64,000 bases of DNA from Isoperla grammatica (GCA_945910005.1 OX246745.1:44679533-44743532), one strand, 5' to 3'. Positions 1 to 16,194 are shown, counted from the stretch's first letter. The notes: generated from the sequence alone by a model not told the origin. Program-made: numbers and translations.

Positions 1-167
1 ACTTTATATCATAAATTATATCTTTTGTGTGTCACGACCAGTCCGCATACTGCACTTTAATTATATGATTGTCCCACTGACAAACCACTATGTGGTTTAG
101 TGGGAATTAAAACAATTTCTCATATTACACGTATGTGTGAAACGATTTAATATATAATTTAATTAAT

Positions 168-380
<213 letters not shown>

Positions 381-532
381 TGTCTATTCTTGTTATCACA
401 AAAAAAAAAAAAAAAAAAGTTTTGACAAGAAACGGCGTCGACGCTAGCAAACATTGTGCAAAAACACATAAAATCATACGAAATCTTGTGCCGCGAAGAG
501 CCTTCTAAACACTTATTACTACGCTAACGTTT

Positions 533-3500
533 TAATTAAACTAAACTAAACCAAAACGTAACTAAAACTAAACTAAACTAACACTAACACGTCACAGGTT
601 TAAAAGTCTGCCACATGTGCTTCTTGCACATGGAAGGGAAATGGCCTACTTGACAGTCTTTAAGGGCGTTCGGCAAGCTGTTCCATGGATGCACAACACG
701 GAATTGGAAAGCACGCCGGCCGAGCACTCCGTTTGCTGGAGGGGGTTGCAAACGGGGGTGGCTACTATCGTCACTCGACCATGCGTGATGCGCGCGCGCA
801 CGTCAAAAACGGTGGCGCCGCTAAGGCATCTTTTGAACACCAGGTCTGTGTACTGCAGGTGCATAGACATAGGCATAACCTGCTTCTGGTCACCGGGTGG
901 GGGGAGGTTCCGGCCATGTATGAAGTGCAGCGCCCTTCTCTGCACTCTCACAAGCTTGTTGATGTTCTCGATGGTGGTCGGGTGCCAGGCGGGGAGGGTG
1001 GGCTTGACTAGTGACAAGTAGGCCATCCTCTTGACGCGCGGTGTGCACCCTTGCAGGTTGCGGGCCGCAAAACCCAGCAACTGCGCCGCCTTGGCCCGTA
1101 CGATGTCCGTGTGCACGTTCCAGCGGAGGTCACTTGTGATATGAACGCCGAGGAGGCGCTGCTTGTCAACGTACTCGAGCGGGACATCGTCGATGGTGTA
1201 CAGGAAATATAGGGGGGTGCGCGCGCGCGTGTGTCCATCATCTTGCACTTGAGGGCGTTGAGCGCCATGCCATTGTTGTCGCACCATATATGAATGTTAT
1301 CAAGATCTGCTTGCAAAGCGTCTGCATCCTCTTGTGTGGCCACAATGCGGAACAAGGTGACGTCGTCAGCGTACTGGAGAATTCGGGACCAGTCCGAGGT
1401 GGGGAGATCAGCTACGAAGACGTTAAAGAGCAGAGGACCGAGAACACTGCCCTGGATGACGCCCGAGGGCACCTCCCTGGGTTCTGAGCGCTCGCCGTTG
1501 AACTGGACGAACTGTGAGCGGCCGACCAGGAAACTCTCGAACCACCTAAGCAAATTGCCCTTAATGCCATAGTGCTCGAGCTTGGATAGTAGACGCACAT
1601 GCGGCACTTTATCGGACGCTTTCGACCAATCGAGATATACACAGTGAATGTGCACGCCGCTCCGCTCGTCCAGCATCGCCGTCCATGCATCTATGGCGCT
1701 GGCAAGGAGAGTGGTGCAAGAACAATGCTGACGAAAGCCGTGCTGCGTCGGAGCTATGACACTTTGGTTCTCGAGGAACTCACTCGTACAGTCTCGCACG
1801 AAACGTTCCATCGTCTTACCGACCGGTAAGGTGAAACTAATTGGCCGGTAGTTCTTTATGTCTCTCTTGTCGCCGTCTTTGCAGATCGGTGCCACAAACG
1901 CTGTTTTCCAATCAGTCGGGATGCCCTGGTCAAGCGCTTTGTTGAAGAGGTGGGCGAGCGAGACGCAGAGAGCGTCGGCGGATTTTTATAGCAGGATTGC
2001 AGGCACGCCATCCGGGCCCGCTGTGGTATTATCCTTGGTTCCTCGGAGAATATTTTGTATGTCGGCGGGCAAGCAAGTCAGCTTGCTCAAAGTAGGCTGC
2101 TCTGACAGATGTGACAGCTGGGGATCGGGCGCGTTTCCCCGGTGGACTTGGAAAATGTTATCTGCCTCCGAGAAATTGCTCTGAAACATCTCGCTGAAAC
2201 AGGCTTCCACCTCCTTGGGGTCTGACACGGTCCTTCCCTCTACCTTGAAACTCGCTGCATTGTTTGGGATAGTAGCCTTAGAATTAATGTAGCGCCAAAA
2301 GAACTTGCTGCTATCGGCACCACGGCCCAGACCCCACATCCAGTTGTCCTTCGCCGTCCAAAGGGCCATCTGAGTTGATCTTCTCGCAGCAAGATATGCC
2401 TCTCTTGCGTCTTGCGATTTGGTTTCCCTCCAACGGGCGAACAGTCTGTCCCGGAGTTTGATCAGCTTTTTGAGGTCCTTGTTTAGCCAAGGAAGGATTC
2501 GATGTTTATTTCCCCCGACTCTTCTCTTCGGAGCATGCTCTTCTGCGCACTCGAAGACGATGCGCTTCCAGTTCTCCCACACCTCATTGATATCTTCCAG
2601 CTGTAGGACCACCAGAAGGCGCTCACACAACGCTTCGTTCAGGGCCGGCCAGTTTACTTGGTTGAAATCAAGAACTTCACGGGCTGCACTCACCGGACGG
2701 ATGGCAGTCAGGGAGAGGATGGCCAGGACGGCGTCGTGGTCGCTCACGCCAGGCACCACCTCCACCGACGAGACGATGCTGAGCGCATCGCAAAGCAGCA
2801 GATCGATGGTCTTTTCACTCGTGTCGGTGATTCTGGTTGGCTCAGTGACCAGTTGGGAGAAAGCCAGCTCAGCGAAAGCGGTTTGAAAATCTTTGGCGGT
2901 TTTATCGCGCACTGCCGGTGGGTCCGAACGCCAGCATATGTTAAGGTTAAAGTCTCCAAACAAGAGGCAGCCATCGAAACTTGGCTGCACAGCTGCAACG
3001 AGGTCGAGCGAGTTAAGAAGGACGGCGTTTTGGGATGCATCTGGGCATGGCGGACGGTACGCTGACCCCACGAGAAGGCGCAAGTTGCCCACTTTGATTT
3101 CAGCCCAGACAAACTCAGCCTGGCTCTCTAGGTGCACGAGGCGTTTCGGCTGCAAGTGTGGTCGAATAGCGAGAAGAACGCCTAAACCTCGGCAGCCCTG
3201 TCTATCCTTCCGCAGGACAACCTAATCTCGGGTAATAAACTCATGGGTTTTGACGTCCAGAGTCAATTAAGTCTCGTTCACCGCACAGATGTCCGCCGAG
3301 TGGGACTGCAGAAAAGCGGCGATGTCCCCACCTCGTTTACGGTTCTTTAACGAACGGGCGTTAAAAACCGATCAAGGTGACAGCATTTTCCGTCTCTGGG
3401 CGTCTCTGTGGTGGCATCCGAGGGGGGCTTGGTGTCTCTTCCGGAAGGCTCCAGAAAGAGTCATTCAACCCGGGGAAGCTGCATGTCCAGCATTGAAAGT

Positions 3501-3700
3501 TGTTATTTTTGCGGAAAGCGTTGACTTCTTTATCACTCCAACTGTTATTCTTCATGAGGCAGGTCCTGTGGTAGAGCAGGCCGCACACCGTGCAGGTTAT
3601 CTTTACGGCATTCTTCTTTCCGGCTCTGTCACACAGCAAGCATGTTGCTTGCAAGATGGCGGCAAAACCCCGCATTATTCAGAAGAAGAAGAAGATTAAA
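533..3700 (-). mobile_element. Decayed CR1/Jockey-type non-LTR retrotransposon (LINE)
   Basis: On the minus strand the element reads, in order: a Cys/His PHD-like finger, an apurinic endonuclease domain (start motif NARSLKNR, later GDFNLN and SDHDAVL), and a reverse transcriptase with the YADD active site near 1362-1376. The coding part ends at 646. It is followed by about 60 bp of 3' UTR and a short TTTAG-rich tail at 533-590, which I take as the 3' end. The 5' end near 3700 is approximate, because no target duplication was identified. The domain order and the RT motifs (KTMERF, PSGVIQGSVLGPLLF) suit the CR1/Jockey group; the exact clade cannot be fixed by eye. Confidence 0.85.
646..3675 (-). 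pseudogene. LINE ORF2: PHD finger-endonuclease-reverse transcriptase, broken
   Basis: This is the dead protein gene of the surrounding LINE. It would nick target DNA and copy its own RNA. A C4HC3 PHD-like finger (CLLC, CTVC, H-x2-C, CWTC) lies at 3675-3361. The endonuclease follows from about 3357 and the RT runs from about 2000 to 1240. A C-terminal domain ends at 646. I see several breaks: a frame change in a T-run at 3364-3368 between finger and endonuclease, in-frame stops near 3268 and 3228, a TAA at 1986-1988 just before the RT core, and a frame change in the alternating CG/GT run at 1216-1232 just after the RT. It cannot make a full protein. Opposite-strand ORFs here are shadows. Confidence 0.85.
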
Positions 3701-5438
3701 CCAGCATAGAAGATATTTACCCCCGTTCCGTGTACAACACGCGCAATAATTGGCATCACCAGCAATTCCCTAAAGATAATGTTGTATTTACCTGGGGCAG
3801 CGAGGCAATGTTATACAACACAAGCCTGCTTCAAAGTCAGCCTGACAAACACAGAATGTTCGTTATGTTCGTTATAAGGTATGCACAGTGGTCAGCGAGG
3901 GGGTATCACACGGCACGGATGTTACACAGTTGTGACTTTTCCAATCATTATTCTCGCCCGGGATGTCATTATTCTCACAGTCCACCCCTTTCATGTGAGT
4001 CAACATGGTGAAACACGAAACACGAAACGAAACTAGGCCTAGGCCTATGTATTTTATATGTTCACTGGTATTTTATATGTTTATATGTTACAATCATAAT
4101 CTATGGCGACACCACACTAACTCTATAGCGATATATTCTTTGCTTGCCTAAGGCTGTGTATCTTCGCGCTCCGGCAATGGTAAGTTCACATACTAGTTCG
4201 TTCTTCTTCAAATAACTGCCGCATTTCAGTTAATTTGAAGGATCTGGATCTGAACGTAGGCCCACCCTTTTGGAGGATTATTGTTGGAGATTCGCTCTCG
4301 GTTGGTGCGGTAATGGTCTGACAAATAACGGCAAGAACCAACGAAGTAGACTGTAGAACACAGACTACTCACCTGCCAAATGGGAATTACAAATGAAGAA
4401 CTTTGACGAGGAATGCTGAAAACATAGTATTTGCGCATATTGTTATTTATGTTTAATTAAAAAATATTTAATGTGGCAGTAATAATTAAAATTACAAGTT
4501 GCCACACCTGAGACTCGACTCCAGAACCTCCAGATTAACATACCAGCGCTGTTGCCACTTTATTGTCTTGGCTACAAAACAATGGTTAACTTGCTACCTA
4601 TTTAGAGATTATACTTTACACTCGCTGACATAAGCCGTGTATTCATCTGCTCATCTGCTCGTATGCTCAGTAGCTCATATAGTTGGGGCGCAGGTCCTGA
4701 GCGTATGCTACCTGCATGGGGGCTTCTCGCAGGAGTCACAATCATCCCACCGACATAGAACATATGTTTACTCTGTAACAGTCAAACTAGTAACTAATCT
4801 TTTGCATGCATCATACTCGTATTTAAACCTTACGTTTTTCTATGCAACGTACGTACATAAGAAAAAGTGATTTATTTTATCGTGTTCTTAGAACAGAACT
4901 TCAGATATCAAATTATAATTTTGTCCTGTAGTCTTCGTATCTATCTTGTGGCAAGATCAATAGTTTGAGACCAGTATTTAGTGGTCATAATTCTACTATA
5001 TGATCAACCTATATGACTGGTCAAAGTTACACTGTCCTTTCGGATGGGACGTAAAGCCGATGGTCCCCTTGGTACTCTTCGACAGGAGTAGGCTACGTGC
5101 CAGTACCAGGCTTCCCCTCCTCCCTTTCTCATTATCATTCATTACTCATCAGGCTAAAGAGGGCATTGTGCCCTTCACTGGCCTTAATTACAATACAGTA
5201 CTATATGATCAATATGTCATAGTATTATAACGCACCTTGTCCATACATATCAAGTGGACTTTAGAACAAGTACCAACAAATACATGTGCACAATTCGTTC
5301 AATTGTGATTACTTCATTAAATATTTAAATCGTTAGAACTTTTGTTCAATATTTATTCATGACTATAATAGATAGTATTAGGACTGGCCTGTCTTGAAAT
5401 TGTGAGGTCGCTATAATACCATTAAATGTTCTGTCTAG
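3701..5438. other. Non-coding stretch, no gene recognised
   Basis: AT-rich DNA between the LINE and the first exon of the unknown gene. Short ORFs at 3730, 4226, 4637 and 5000 have no recognisable content. The segment around 5010-5120 looks like a degraded dispersed repeat: its first 17 nt resemble a stretch at 14,410, but not enough to classify it. Earlier exons of the plus-strand gene may hide here, but I could not identify any. Confidence 0.5.
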
Positions 5439-5595
5439 GTGGTAAATGTGCCTCTGCCTACAACATGCCACCCGAGTTGAAGGTCACCTCCGCGCAGGTG
5501 TGCGATGAGGGAGTCACCAGCTGGACCAATGAGATGCCGGGAGAAAAGCTGAGACAGCAGTCATGGCACCACCTACGATGTGTCCCGCTGCCCAA
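5439..5595 (+). CDS. Penultimate exon of an unrecognised gene
   Basis: The exon is flanked by a TTCTGTCTAG acceptor (AG at 5437-5438) and a GTAAGC donor at 5596. It holds 2 nt of a split codon, 51 open codons, then 2 nt (AA) that join to A at 6567 to make a lysine codon. The peptide includes KCASAYNMPPELKV, TSWTNEMPGEKL and QQSWHHLRCVPLPK, with high-GC, protein-like codon use in contrast to the AT-rich flanks. I do not recognise the family. If the intron is retained, translation stops at once, because the donor itself reads AAG-TAA in frame. The upstream exon was not found, so the gene's start lies further left or outside the window. Confidence 0.6.
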
Positions 5596-6177
5596 GTAAG
5601 CCTTGACATCACCATACCCAGTTTACAAGGGCCTTAATTAGGCAGCACATTGGCTATAATAAATGAGTCAATACATAAATACATATATTATAGTGTGTGG
5701 CAACCAATTAATTGGTACGACAATGCTCGTGGTGTGCGATGGGCAATTAGTTCTATAGGAGCTAAGTTCATTTTGTTGGTCGTCCTCCCTTGTAGATTAT
5801 TGTTATTATTATTTTTTAACAGTTTGCAATCATTTCACCACTGAACTTGCTGCTTCTCTCACACGTTTTGTATCTTTCTGTATGGGAGGTGAAATTACAG
5901 TAGTGTTTTGGAACGCCTAGGGTCAGTCTTGGAACGTGAAGTTCGTTTGAACTTCTTTTAGCCTCGTCTGCCTGCATAATCTGCCTCTACTATTTTATAC
6001 TAGCTTGAAACTTAATTATTTATAGTACTCGAATATACCCGGAGAATATATTTCTATCATTCCATTATAATTTTTAACGTGGAAATTCGTGTTTCATAAT
6101 TCACGATTTTGGATTAATACTCACGCATTGTATCCCCTGCTGAAGCAGTAATGGTAAACTGCATCATGAGTGTTCCC

Positions 6178-6423
<246 letters not shown>

Positions 6424-6566
6424 ATTGTTGAAGATACTCACAAGATATTAGATTGCAACATTGTTCTACTGAGAGTTACCGAGACTTATCTCAACTAGAC
6501 ACTAGATAGTCTTACTGTCACACCCACATCGTATTGTTGTGGGTAATTGAGTTGTTTGTTTTGCAG

Positions 6567-7806
6567 ACCAGCTCAGCGAAACATGTCGGACCTTACTTGT
6601 GAATTACAAACAAAGATCGGATCATCTTTGAGACAGAAGATATGGACTGGGATTCCGTGTGTTTGCCACAGTTCTGACACTGATACACATTGGAGCAAGT
6701 CTGGGATGGTAAAGTCGCAACCATCTGAGGAGAAGAATCCCTGTGTCCAAAGCATTGCGATCAAGGAGAAGGAGAGAAGTCCTACGCGATCATTCTATAG
6801 CGACCATTTACTAAAATCCTGCTCAGAAAAACTTGAAAATCTCCAACGTAAAGGTTTGAACACGAATCTAAACAATCCTGTCCAATCACATGTAAAAAAA
6901 CACAAGACTAAATCTACAAAAGTCAAACCGTACGCCACTTGTAAGTCTTTTGAAGAAAGTAGCCGCCGTTTGAAAATCAACAAAGATTCTTCTCTAACAA
7001 AATCTTTGGATGAGACAGATAGGAAGACGTGGCGACGTAAGGATACAAACGTCCGGAGAAAGACGAACAACAGCCGAGTAAAGCCGATTTCATCCTCCGA
7101 TGATGAACGGTCTCAAAACAAGCCTGGAGCGATAAAGTCTACGAAATTAAAAGGAAAGAAGAGTTCTGAACAGGACAAATCTAAGATTTGTGTTGTCGAT
7201 GGACGGAAACCTAAAATACCAAGCTATGCAAAACAGACTGTCAAAGACCATGGTAAGCAAAAAGAGATTAATAAAAAGAAATTCAAGAACTTAGAAAAGA
7301 AAATCCTTGGTGAATTGATGAGTGAACATTCTAGTACTAATAAAGTAGAACGGTGCGAGACAAAAGACACAATTCGAAAAGAAGAAAGAAGACGATCTTT
7401 ATGTGAAATAGACTTAGATATGCTTAAGAATCTCGAAACTCCGTATGAAACTATAGATAACACTAGTGTGGAATACGTCCAGAGTTGGGTGTCACAGAGA
7501 GTTAGTGAAACGTCATTTGAAGTGAACATTGAAACGATAAATGTGTCTAACGCAGGGGCAGCACATGCGAACGAAGGGTGCCCCTGCCTGGAAGCTGCCG
7601 TCAACGAGCGAAAGAAGAGAAGCCTGAAATGGAAGTTCCATAAGAGTGTGGCTGTGTCTTCGGCCGAGACTGTACAAGTCCCAAGTGAAGGAGCAGCTGT
7701 CAAGAACAACAAGAGCAAGCGGAAGCTGCATGGAAAGAAAGCAAAAGCGTTTCGGGCCATTTCTTCTTCTTCGTCGTCGATGCAACAATCTCAAGTGAAC
7801 TCGTAA
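6567..7806 (+). CDS. Last exon of an unrecognised Lys/Ser-rich protein gene
   Basis: After a pyrimidine-rich TTGTTTTGCAG acceptor the exon stays open for 412 codons to a TAA at 7804-7806. It continues in phase from 5439-5595. The start begins PAQRNMSDLTCEL and has a PCVCHSSDTD motif. The middle (about residues 40-250) is very rich in Lys, Arg and Ser and is probably disordered. A more ordered-looking stretch follows (SLCEIDLDMLKNLETPYE to SVEYVQSWVSQRV). The tail has a basic, nuclear-signal-like KSKRKLHGKKAK and ends in a serine run. No catalytic motif is visible and I assign no function. A first ATG inside the exon (6583) could also start a shorter form. A candidate AATAAA lies at 8166. Confidence 0.7.
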
Positions 7807-9262
7807 GAGATAAGTCTTTCTTGTTTTGAGTTCTTTGGGTCTAGACTTTAAAGATAAATGTTGTCATGAAAGTATGGTAAGCGAACCGTCAGTAACGTTC
7901 GTCGTACTTTCAATTAGGCAAGGTTATTTTTTCTTTGCTTTAGAAGTAACTGATAGACAAGGAGATATTTCTGGGAAGGAGTCATTTGTTACATATAAGA
8001 ACATTTGGTTAAGTTGATTTAAAATAATATTTTACATAGATTTATTTCTTACGTAGATTTTTCATAATGAATAGCTAGATTGTGACTGGTGATACAACAC
8101 ATGGTATGACTACCGACCAAACTATGTCGTTATTTAATTTATCAGACTTTATTTCATAACATGGAAATAAAATCATGCCAATCGAGTGGCTATCAATGAA
8201 CAATGCCATTTTGGAAACATGAAAGAAATGAATTATTAAGTGACACTATTTCAAGGTGGAATAGAACAGAACAAGTGAATTTATTCTAAGGAAGTAGGAT
8301 ATGTTTTATGAAATAAGATTTTACAGAATTTAGAAGCTGTAACAAGGTTAGTGTGTTGACACATTTGGTCCCTTCGCGAAGTCTTTAAACCTTCACTCGT
8401 AGACTTAAATACCAGCTTTATCCTTTTTGTTTGATAGCAACATTATGATTGTTTTAGTGGCTTTATCTGGTTGATATATTTACTTAATTTATTGTAAGCT
8501 GGACCAAGAAAATGCACAACCAAGCCGATATGTTCGGTGTAACGATAATCTATTATATGTATATATTTGTTATTATTTACATTTATAAAATGTTCAATGA
8601 GTAAACAGTAACATTATACATCAGATCAAAAATATGTTGAAAGCCACGGTATTATTTGAGTGCCGTTATAAGTGCTAACACTCAATCCCTATAACAACGT
8701 GGTGATAAGGGTACAGTTTCTCACGACAATGCTTAAATGGATTATCAAAGCACTCCATCTTATTTCAACTAAACCGTTTAGCCTTGATTTAAATACAACC
8801 GGTCCTTCTTGGTGAACAAAGTTAATTGTCTATATAATGCAACAGCTTTAGAATAGACACATCAAAACAGCAATAAAATATGATTCGTTACACAACATTG
8901 ATAGTTATTTTCTAAGACACTTGAATGAAAAAATAACAATACACATTGTTAGACATTGTACACAGTGTTATGGCCGGTTCACACGCTTTTACAACGGACG
9001 CTATTGACGGCCGTTACGCAGGCGTTCAAGTCGAGACATTTTAAGACATTGCAATTTACTTACTGCCTACGTTTTATGAGGCCCTTACATTTCTCTAAAT
9101 CATTTCTTGAACATAAATCGTAAAAACAGGAGAATCTTACAGCGAACAATATAATTTCCACGAACGCGTCTGACATTTGCGAGCTTTCTTTTTGTTTCCT
9201 TGACCTTGAAAATGTCTATAACAAGAAGGCCGGATAACAATTTAAAAAGCTGTGAGCGTTCG
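7807..9262. other. 3' UTR and intergenic DNA
   Basis: AT-rich sequence downstream of the plus-strand gene's stop codon. The first few hundred bases are probably its 3' UTR. No further gene or RNA gene is recognised before the 17-bp array begins. Confidence 0.5.
8166..8171 (+). promoter_or_regulatory. Candidate polyadenylation signal of the Lys/Ser-rich gene
   Basis: A canonical AATAAA about 360 nt after the stop codon at 7806. Another occurs near 8872. Which is used cannot be told from sequence alone. Confidence 0.4.
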
Positions 9263-10618
9263 TAACGTCCATAGACATGTAACGTCTATAGACATGTAGC
9301 GCCCATAGACATGTAACGTCTATAGACATGTAACGTCCATAGACATGTAACGTCCATAGACATGTAACGTCTATAGACATGTAACGTCTATAGACATGTA
9401 ACGTCTATAGACATGTAACGTCTATAGACATGTAACGTCCATAGACATGTAGCGCCCATAGACATGTAACGTCTATAGACATGTAACGTCTATAGACATG
9501 TAACGTCCATAGACATGTAGCGCCCATAGACATGTAGCGCCCATAGACATGTAACGTCTATAGACATGTAACGTCCATAGACATGTAGCGCCCATAGACA
9601 TGTAACGTCTATAGACATGTAACGCCCATAGACATGTAACGTCTACAGACATGTAACGCCCATAGACATGTAACGTCTATAGACATGTAACGTCCATAGA
9701 CATGTAGCGCCCATAGACATGTAACGTCTATAGACATGTAACGCCCATAGACATGTAGCGCCCATAGACATGTAACGTCTATAGACATGTAACGTCCATA
9801 GACATGTAACGTCTACAGACATGTAACGCCCATAGACATGTAACGCCCATAGACATGTAACGTCCATAGACATGTAACGTCTATAGACATGTAACGTCCA
9901 TAGACATGTAACGTCTACAGACATGTAACGCCCATAGACATGTAGCGCCCATAGACATGTAACGCCCATAGACATGTAACGTCCATAGACATGTAACGTC
10001 TACAGACATGTAACGCCCATAGACATGTAACGTCTATAGACATGTAACGCCCATAGACATGTAGCGCCCATAGACATGTAACGTCTATAGACATGTAACG
10101 TCCATAGACATGTAACGTCTATAGACATGTAACGCCCATAGACATGTAGCGCCCATAGACATGTAACGTCTATAGACATGTAACGTCCATAGACATGTAG
10201 CGCCCATAGACATGTAACGTCTATAGACATGTAGCGCCCATAGACATGTAGCGCCCATAGACATGTAACGTCTACAGACATGTAACGCCCATAGACATGT
10301 AACGCCCATAGACATCTAACGCCCATAGACATGTAACGTCTATAGACATGTAACGTCTATAGACATGTAACGCCCATAGACATGTAGCGCCCATAGACAT
10401 GTAACGTCTATAGACATGTAACGTCCATAGACATGTAACGTCTACAGACATGTAACGCCCATAGACATGTAACGCCCATAGACATCTAACGCCCATAGAC
10501 ATGTAACGTCCATAGACATGTAACGTCCATAGACATGTAACGCCCATAGACATGTAACGTCCATAGACATGTAACGTCCATAGACATGTAACGTCCATCG
10601 ACATCTAACGCCCATAGA
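9263..10618. repeat. 17-bp minisatellite, about 80 copies
   Basis: The unit is close to TAACGTCTATAGACATG. It contains two palindromes, TCTATAGA and ACATGT. Units fall into a few discrete classes: AACGTCTATA, AACGTCCATA, AGCGCCCATA, AACGCCCATA and AACGTCTACA. These classes are interspersed in repeating higher-order combinations. Three late units carry ACATCT instead of ACATGT. The minus-strand ORFs (Met-Ser-Met-Gly-Val and similar) exist only because three units make 51 bp. Confidence 0.97.
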
Positions 10619-12560
10619 CACTATCTCTATGGTAACGTCGGACGTAGAAACATTGATCTGAATCGTAGGTCCTTCTTTGTAAATCAGTTTTTATAACTGA
10701 ATAGGATAGACATTAAATAAATAAATAAATAAATAAAACAGGGTAGAAACTAGCAATAGTCTATGCTCGACGGCCATTGAAGAGGTGGGACCAGCGTTGC
10801 CGTCCGATGTAATAGCATGAGAACCGGGCATTACGCATGTGATCTCACAGCAGCCATTATTTAAAATACATAGAATATAGGACTAGGCTGCAAGGGAGTA
10901 AATTTGGAAGCTTTTGGCTCAAAGCCGGATAAGAAAGGCAGCACATTTTGTACCTATAAATGTTTTCATGAATAGAGCAAAGCAATGCAACCCCATGTTT
11001 CTGACATATTATGTGATACTGGTGCCGCTTAAGGCGTTAGGACAATAAGATGTGGTACCATTTGGAGGACAAGGCAAGATAGCGTAGAATGTCCCATGAT
11101 CTGAATGTGTTGGACAAAAGTCTTGCGTGTATGGAAAGTAGTGAAACATTTTAGCCAACGCATCGTGTATACATGAGTATAGGTCTTTATGTTTACTAAA
11201 CGATGGCAGTAGTGTGGATATAGAGAGTATTCACGTGACGTCTCATATTACGGCCATTATGGAGATTATGGTGTGTTGACATTTGAGTGTCCATAATAGA
11301 CGAACATGCTTATCCACGAGACATGCGAATTGAACCACCTAAATCCTTCGGTAAAGTTTATGAAAATGATAACTATATGATATTGTAAACGAAACAAAAG
11401 AGTTTGTTTGTTGCGTTCAACTAATATTAGCAAACTAAAGTTAGAGAAGAGTTGAATTTGTACCAAAAGTCATCTGAAACGTTGTAACAATGAACTACCA
11501 ATCACATGAGATTGGAGCCTCCAGTATGGCCGCCATGCGCAATACGTGAATACACCCTATAGTGTGACAGGGCCGGCCCAGACGAACACGTTGAAGGTTC
11601 GGATACTGCGCCTTTCAAACCCTTCACTTGGGAACTATCGTTATTGGTACTTTCTCAGAATAAGCTTGTTGACGATGATAGTGTTTGAGGTTTACTGGCC
11701 ATAGTGTAACAACGATGGTTGTCTAGATAATGAGTCAGTGATAGATGAAGTCACATCATGACATCCATGTAAGAGATTGTCTGAGCTATATTATGCCTCA
11801 CTGTTTCTGTAACCTAACCACTGCAACTGCACTAAACGGACATGTCTTTGTTATTTACTAATGGTTTTCATCGCTCAAAATAGAGAAATGGTTTGTGTAG
11901 CCCAACCTTATAGTTTTCTTATGGGCTATAAATATACCACAGTTGCAACAACATGTGATGCGCACAATAATATAGGACCAAACTCTTTAGGGTAGTATTT
12001 TGTGGTAATTTTGTAGAATCATTACGAATAAAATCTGTAATAAAATGAAAAGTGCTAATTAATGCTCCTACATAATGTATGGTCCCATCGATAAGGTCAC
12101 AAAGTGGACTTGATGAGATTGAAGCAAAATGACTGCCCAGTTCAATTGAACTATTTGTAAAAAAGCATGCGAAGACCAATGACGCAGTACTATTGATGTG
12201 TAGACACTAGACAGTACAAGTGAATAATTCTTAACAAGGTAAAATTCACATACGTAAATATATAGGCTCTATAATAGATTTTATTTATACATTTATTAAG
12301 ATTGTGAAAAAGTTTGAGAAATCTACTTCGATTCATATGAATAATTTATTAGAAGCGTAGACTTATAATGACAATTTTGTTTGGTGGTAGGTTTTTCTGG
12401 ATTGATACCCGTTTGATCACTTAGATGCTTTTAATAATTCTAGCATGAGTATGTTGACAGTTGGGTTTTCATGTAGCTTAAATGGATGCAAACTCGGTTT
12501 CGTTTTAGTTTGGCGAAGCAAACATAGTATGCAATATTTGTTCCCCATGGATACACGTAC
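10619..12560. other. Intergenic DNA with a short (AAAT)n tract
   Basis: No gene recognised. A six-copy AAAT run lies at 10714-10738. Short ORFs at 11266 and 11919 on the minus strand have no recognisable domain. Confidence 0.5.
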
Positions 12561-15572
<3,012 letters not shown>

Positions 15573-15578
15573 TTTATT
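15573..15578 (-). promoter_or_regulatory. Candidate polyadenylation signal of the PPEF gene
   Basis: TTTATT on the plus strand reads AATAAA on the minus strand, about 400 nt beyond the PPEF stop codon at 15,977-15,979. It is a plausible but unproven 3' end. Confidence 0.35.
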
Positions 15579-15976
15579 TTAGATCCACCAGATTCTAACA
15601 AAGTTTTGTCTACCTGTAAAAATACAACCATACTAATTGTCCGCTCATTGTGTCACAGGTGTTGGTCAACAACACCCCTTATTATTCCAGGGACTGGTTC
15701 TCACCGTCTGACTGTTACTATCATTATCATTATCAACCAAACTACATCATTTACACGGCGGTGTCTTCTCCCCATTTGATCTGAATGTCTCTACAGACAT
15801 CGTTACAGGCTAACTCTATTACTAATCATATTCCTGATTAGTTTCATATATTTTCTAAGTACAATATCTTCATGTGACAGAACATTTTGAACCAGATCCA
15901 CAGTTTGATGTTTTCTTCTCCCAATATGAGCCAATCTCCTTCACATTTCTCTCGTGCTTCTGGTCGGTCCAAGGGT

Positions 15977-16194
15977 CTACTTTTCTTCATCCGAGCTCGA
16001 CTCCTCCACATTCTCTGTTTGGTTCTGATCCACAAGACGAAAAGTCTCCAAGAACTCATTGAGATCCACCTGTCCGTCGTGGTCTCTGTCCATGCTCTGC
16101 ACCAGTTGAGTGAAGTTCTCTGGTGATATGGGCTCACTCAGGTGTTCGCTCAGCAGAGTACAGGCCTCGGCAAACTCGTCCCGTGAGATGTACC
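15977..16194 (-). CDS. PPEF: PPEF last exon: EF-hands 2 and 3, acidic tail
   Basis: Acceptor TGTTCTCAG, then two bases completing Gly, 71 codons and a TAG. It completes loop 2 (YISRDE) and carries loop 3 (DRDHDGQVDLNE) in the context NEFLETFRLVDQ. It ends in an acidic Ser-rich tail (VEESSSDEEK). Loops 2 and 3 have canonical Ca-binding residues at positions 1, 3, 5 and 12. Confidence 0.95.

Noticed and set aside
3361..3675. PHD-finger ORF as an independent host gene
   Set aside because: It runs straight into the LINE endonuclease with only a one-base frame change and has no splice borders of its own.
617..3699. Plus-strand ORFs opposite the first LINE
   Set aside because: They are antisense shadows of the endonuclease and RT coding sequence.
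6573..7794. Minus-strand ORFs opposite the Lys/Ser-rich exon
   Set aside because: The plus strand has proper splice borders and a 412-codon open frame in phase with the previous exon. The reverse ORFs overlap in conflicting frames.
9263..10618. CRISPR-like appearance of the short regular repeats
   Set aside because: The repeats are directly adjacent with no unique spacers, the DNA is eukaryotic and there are no cas genes.
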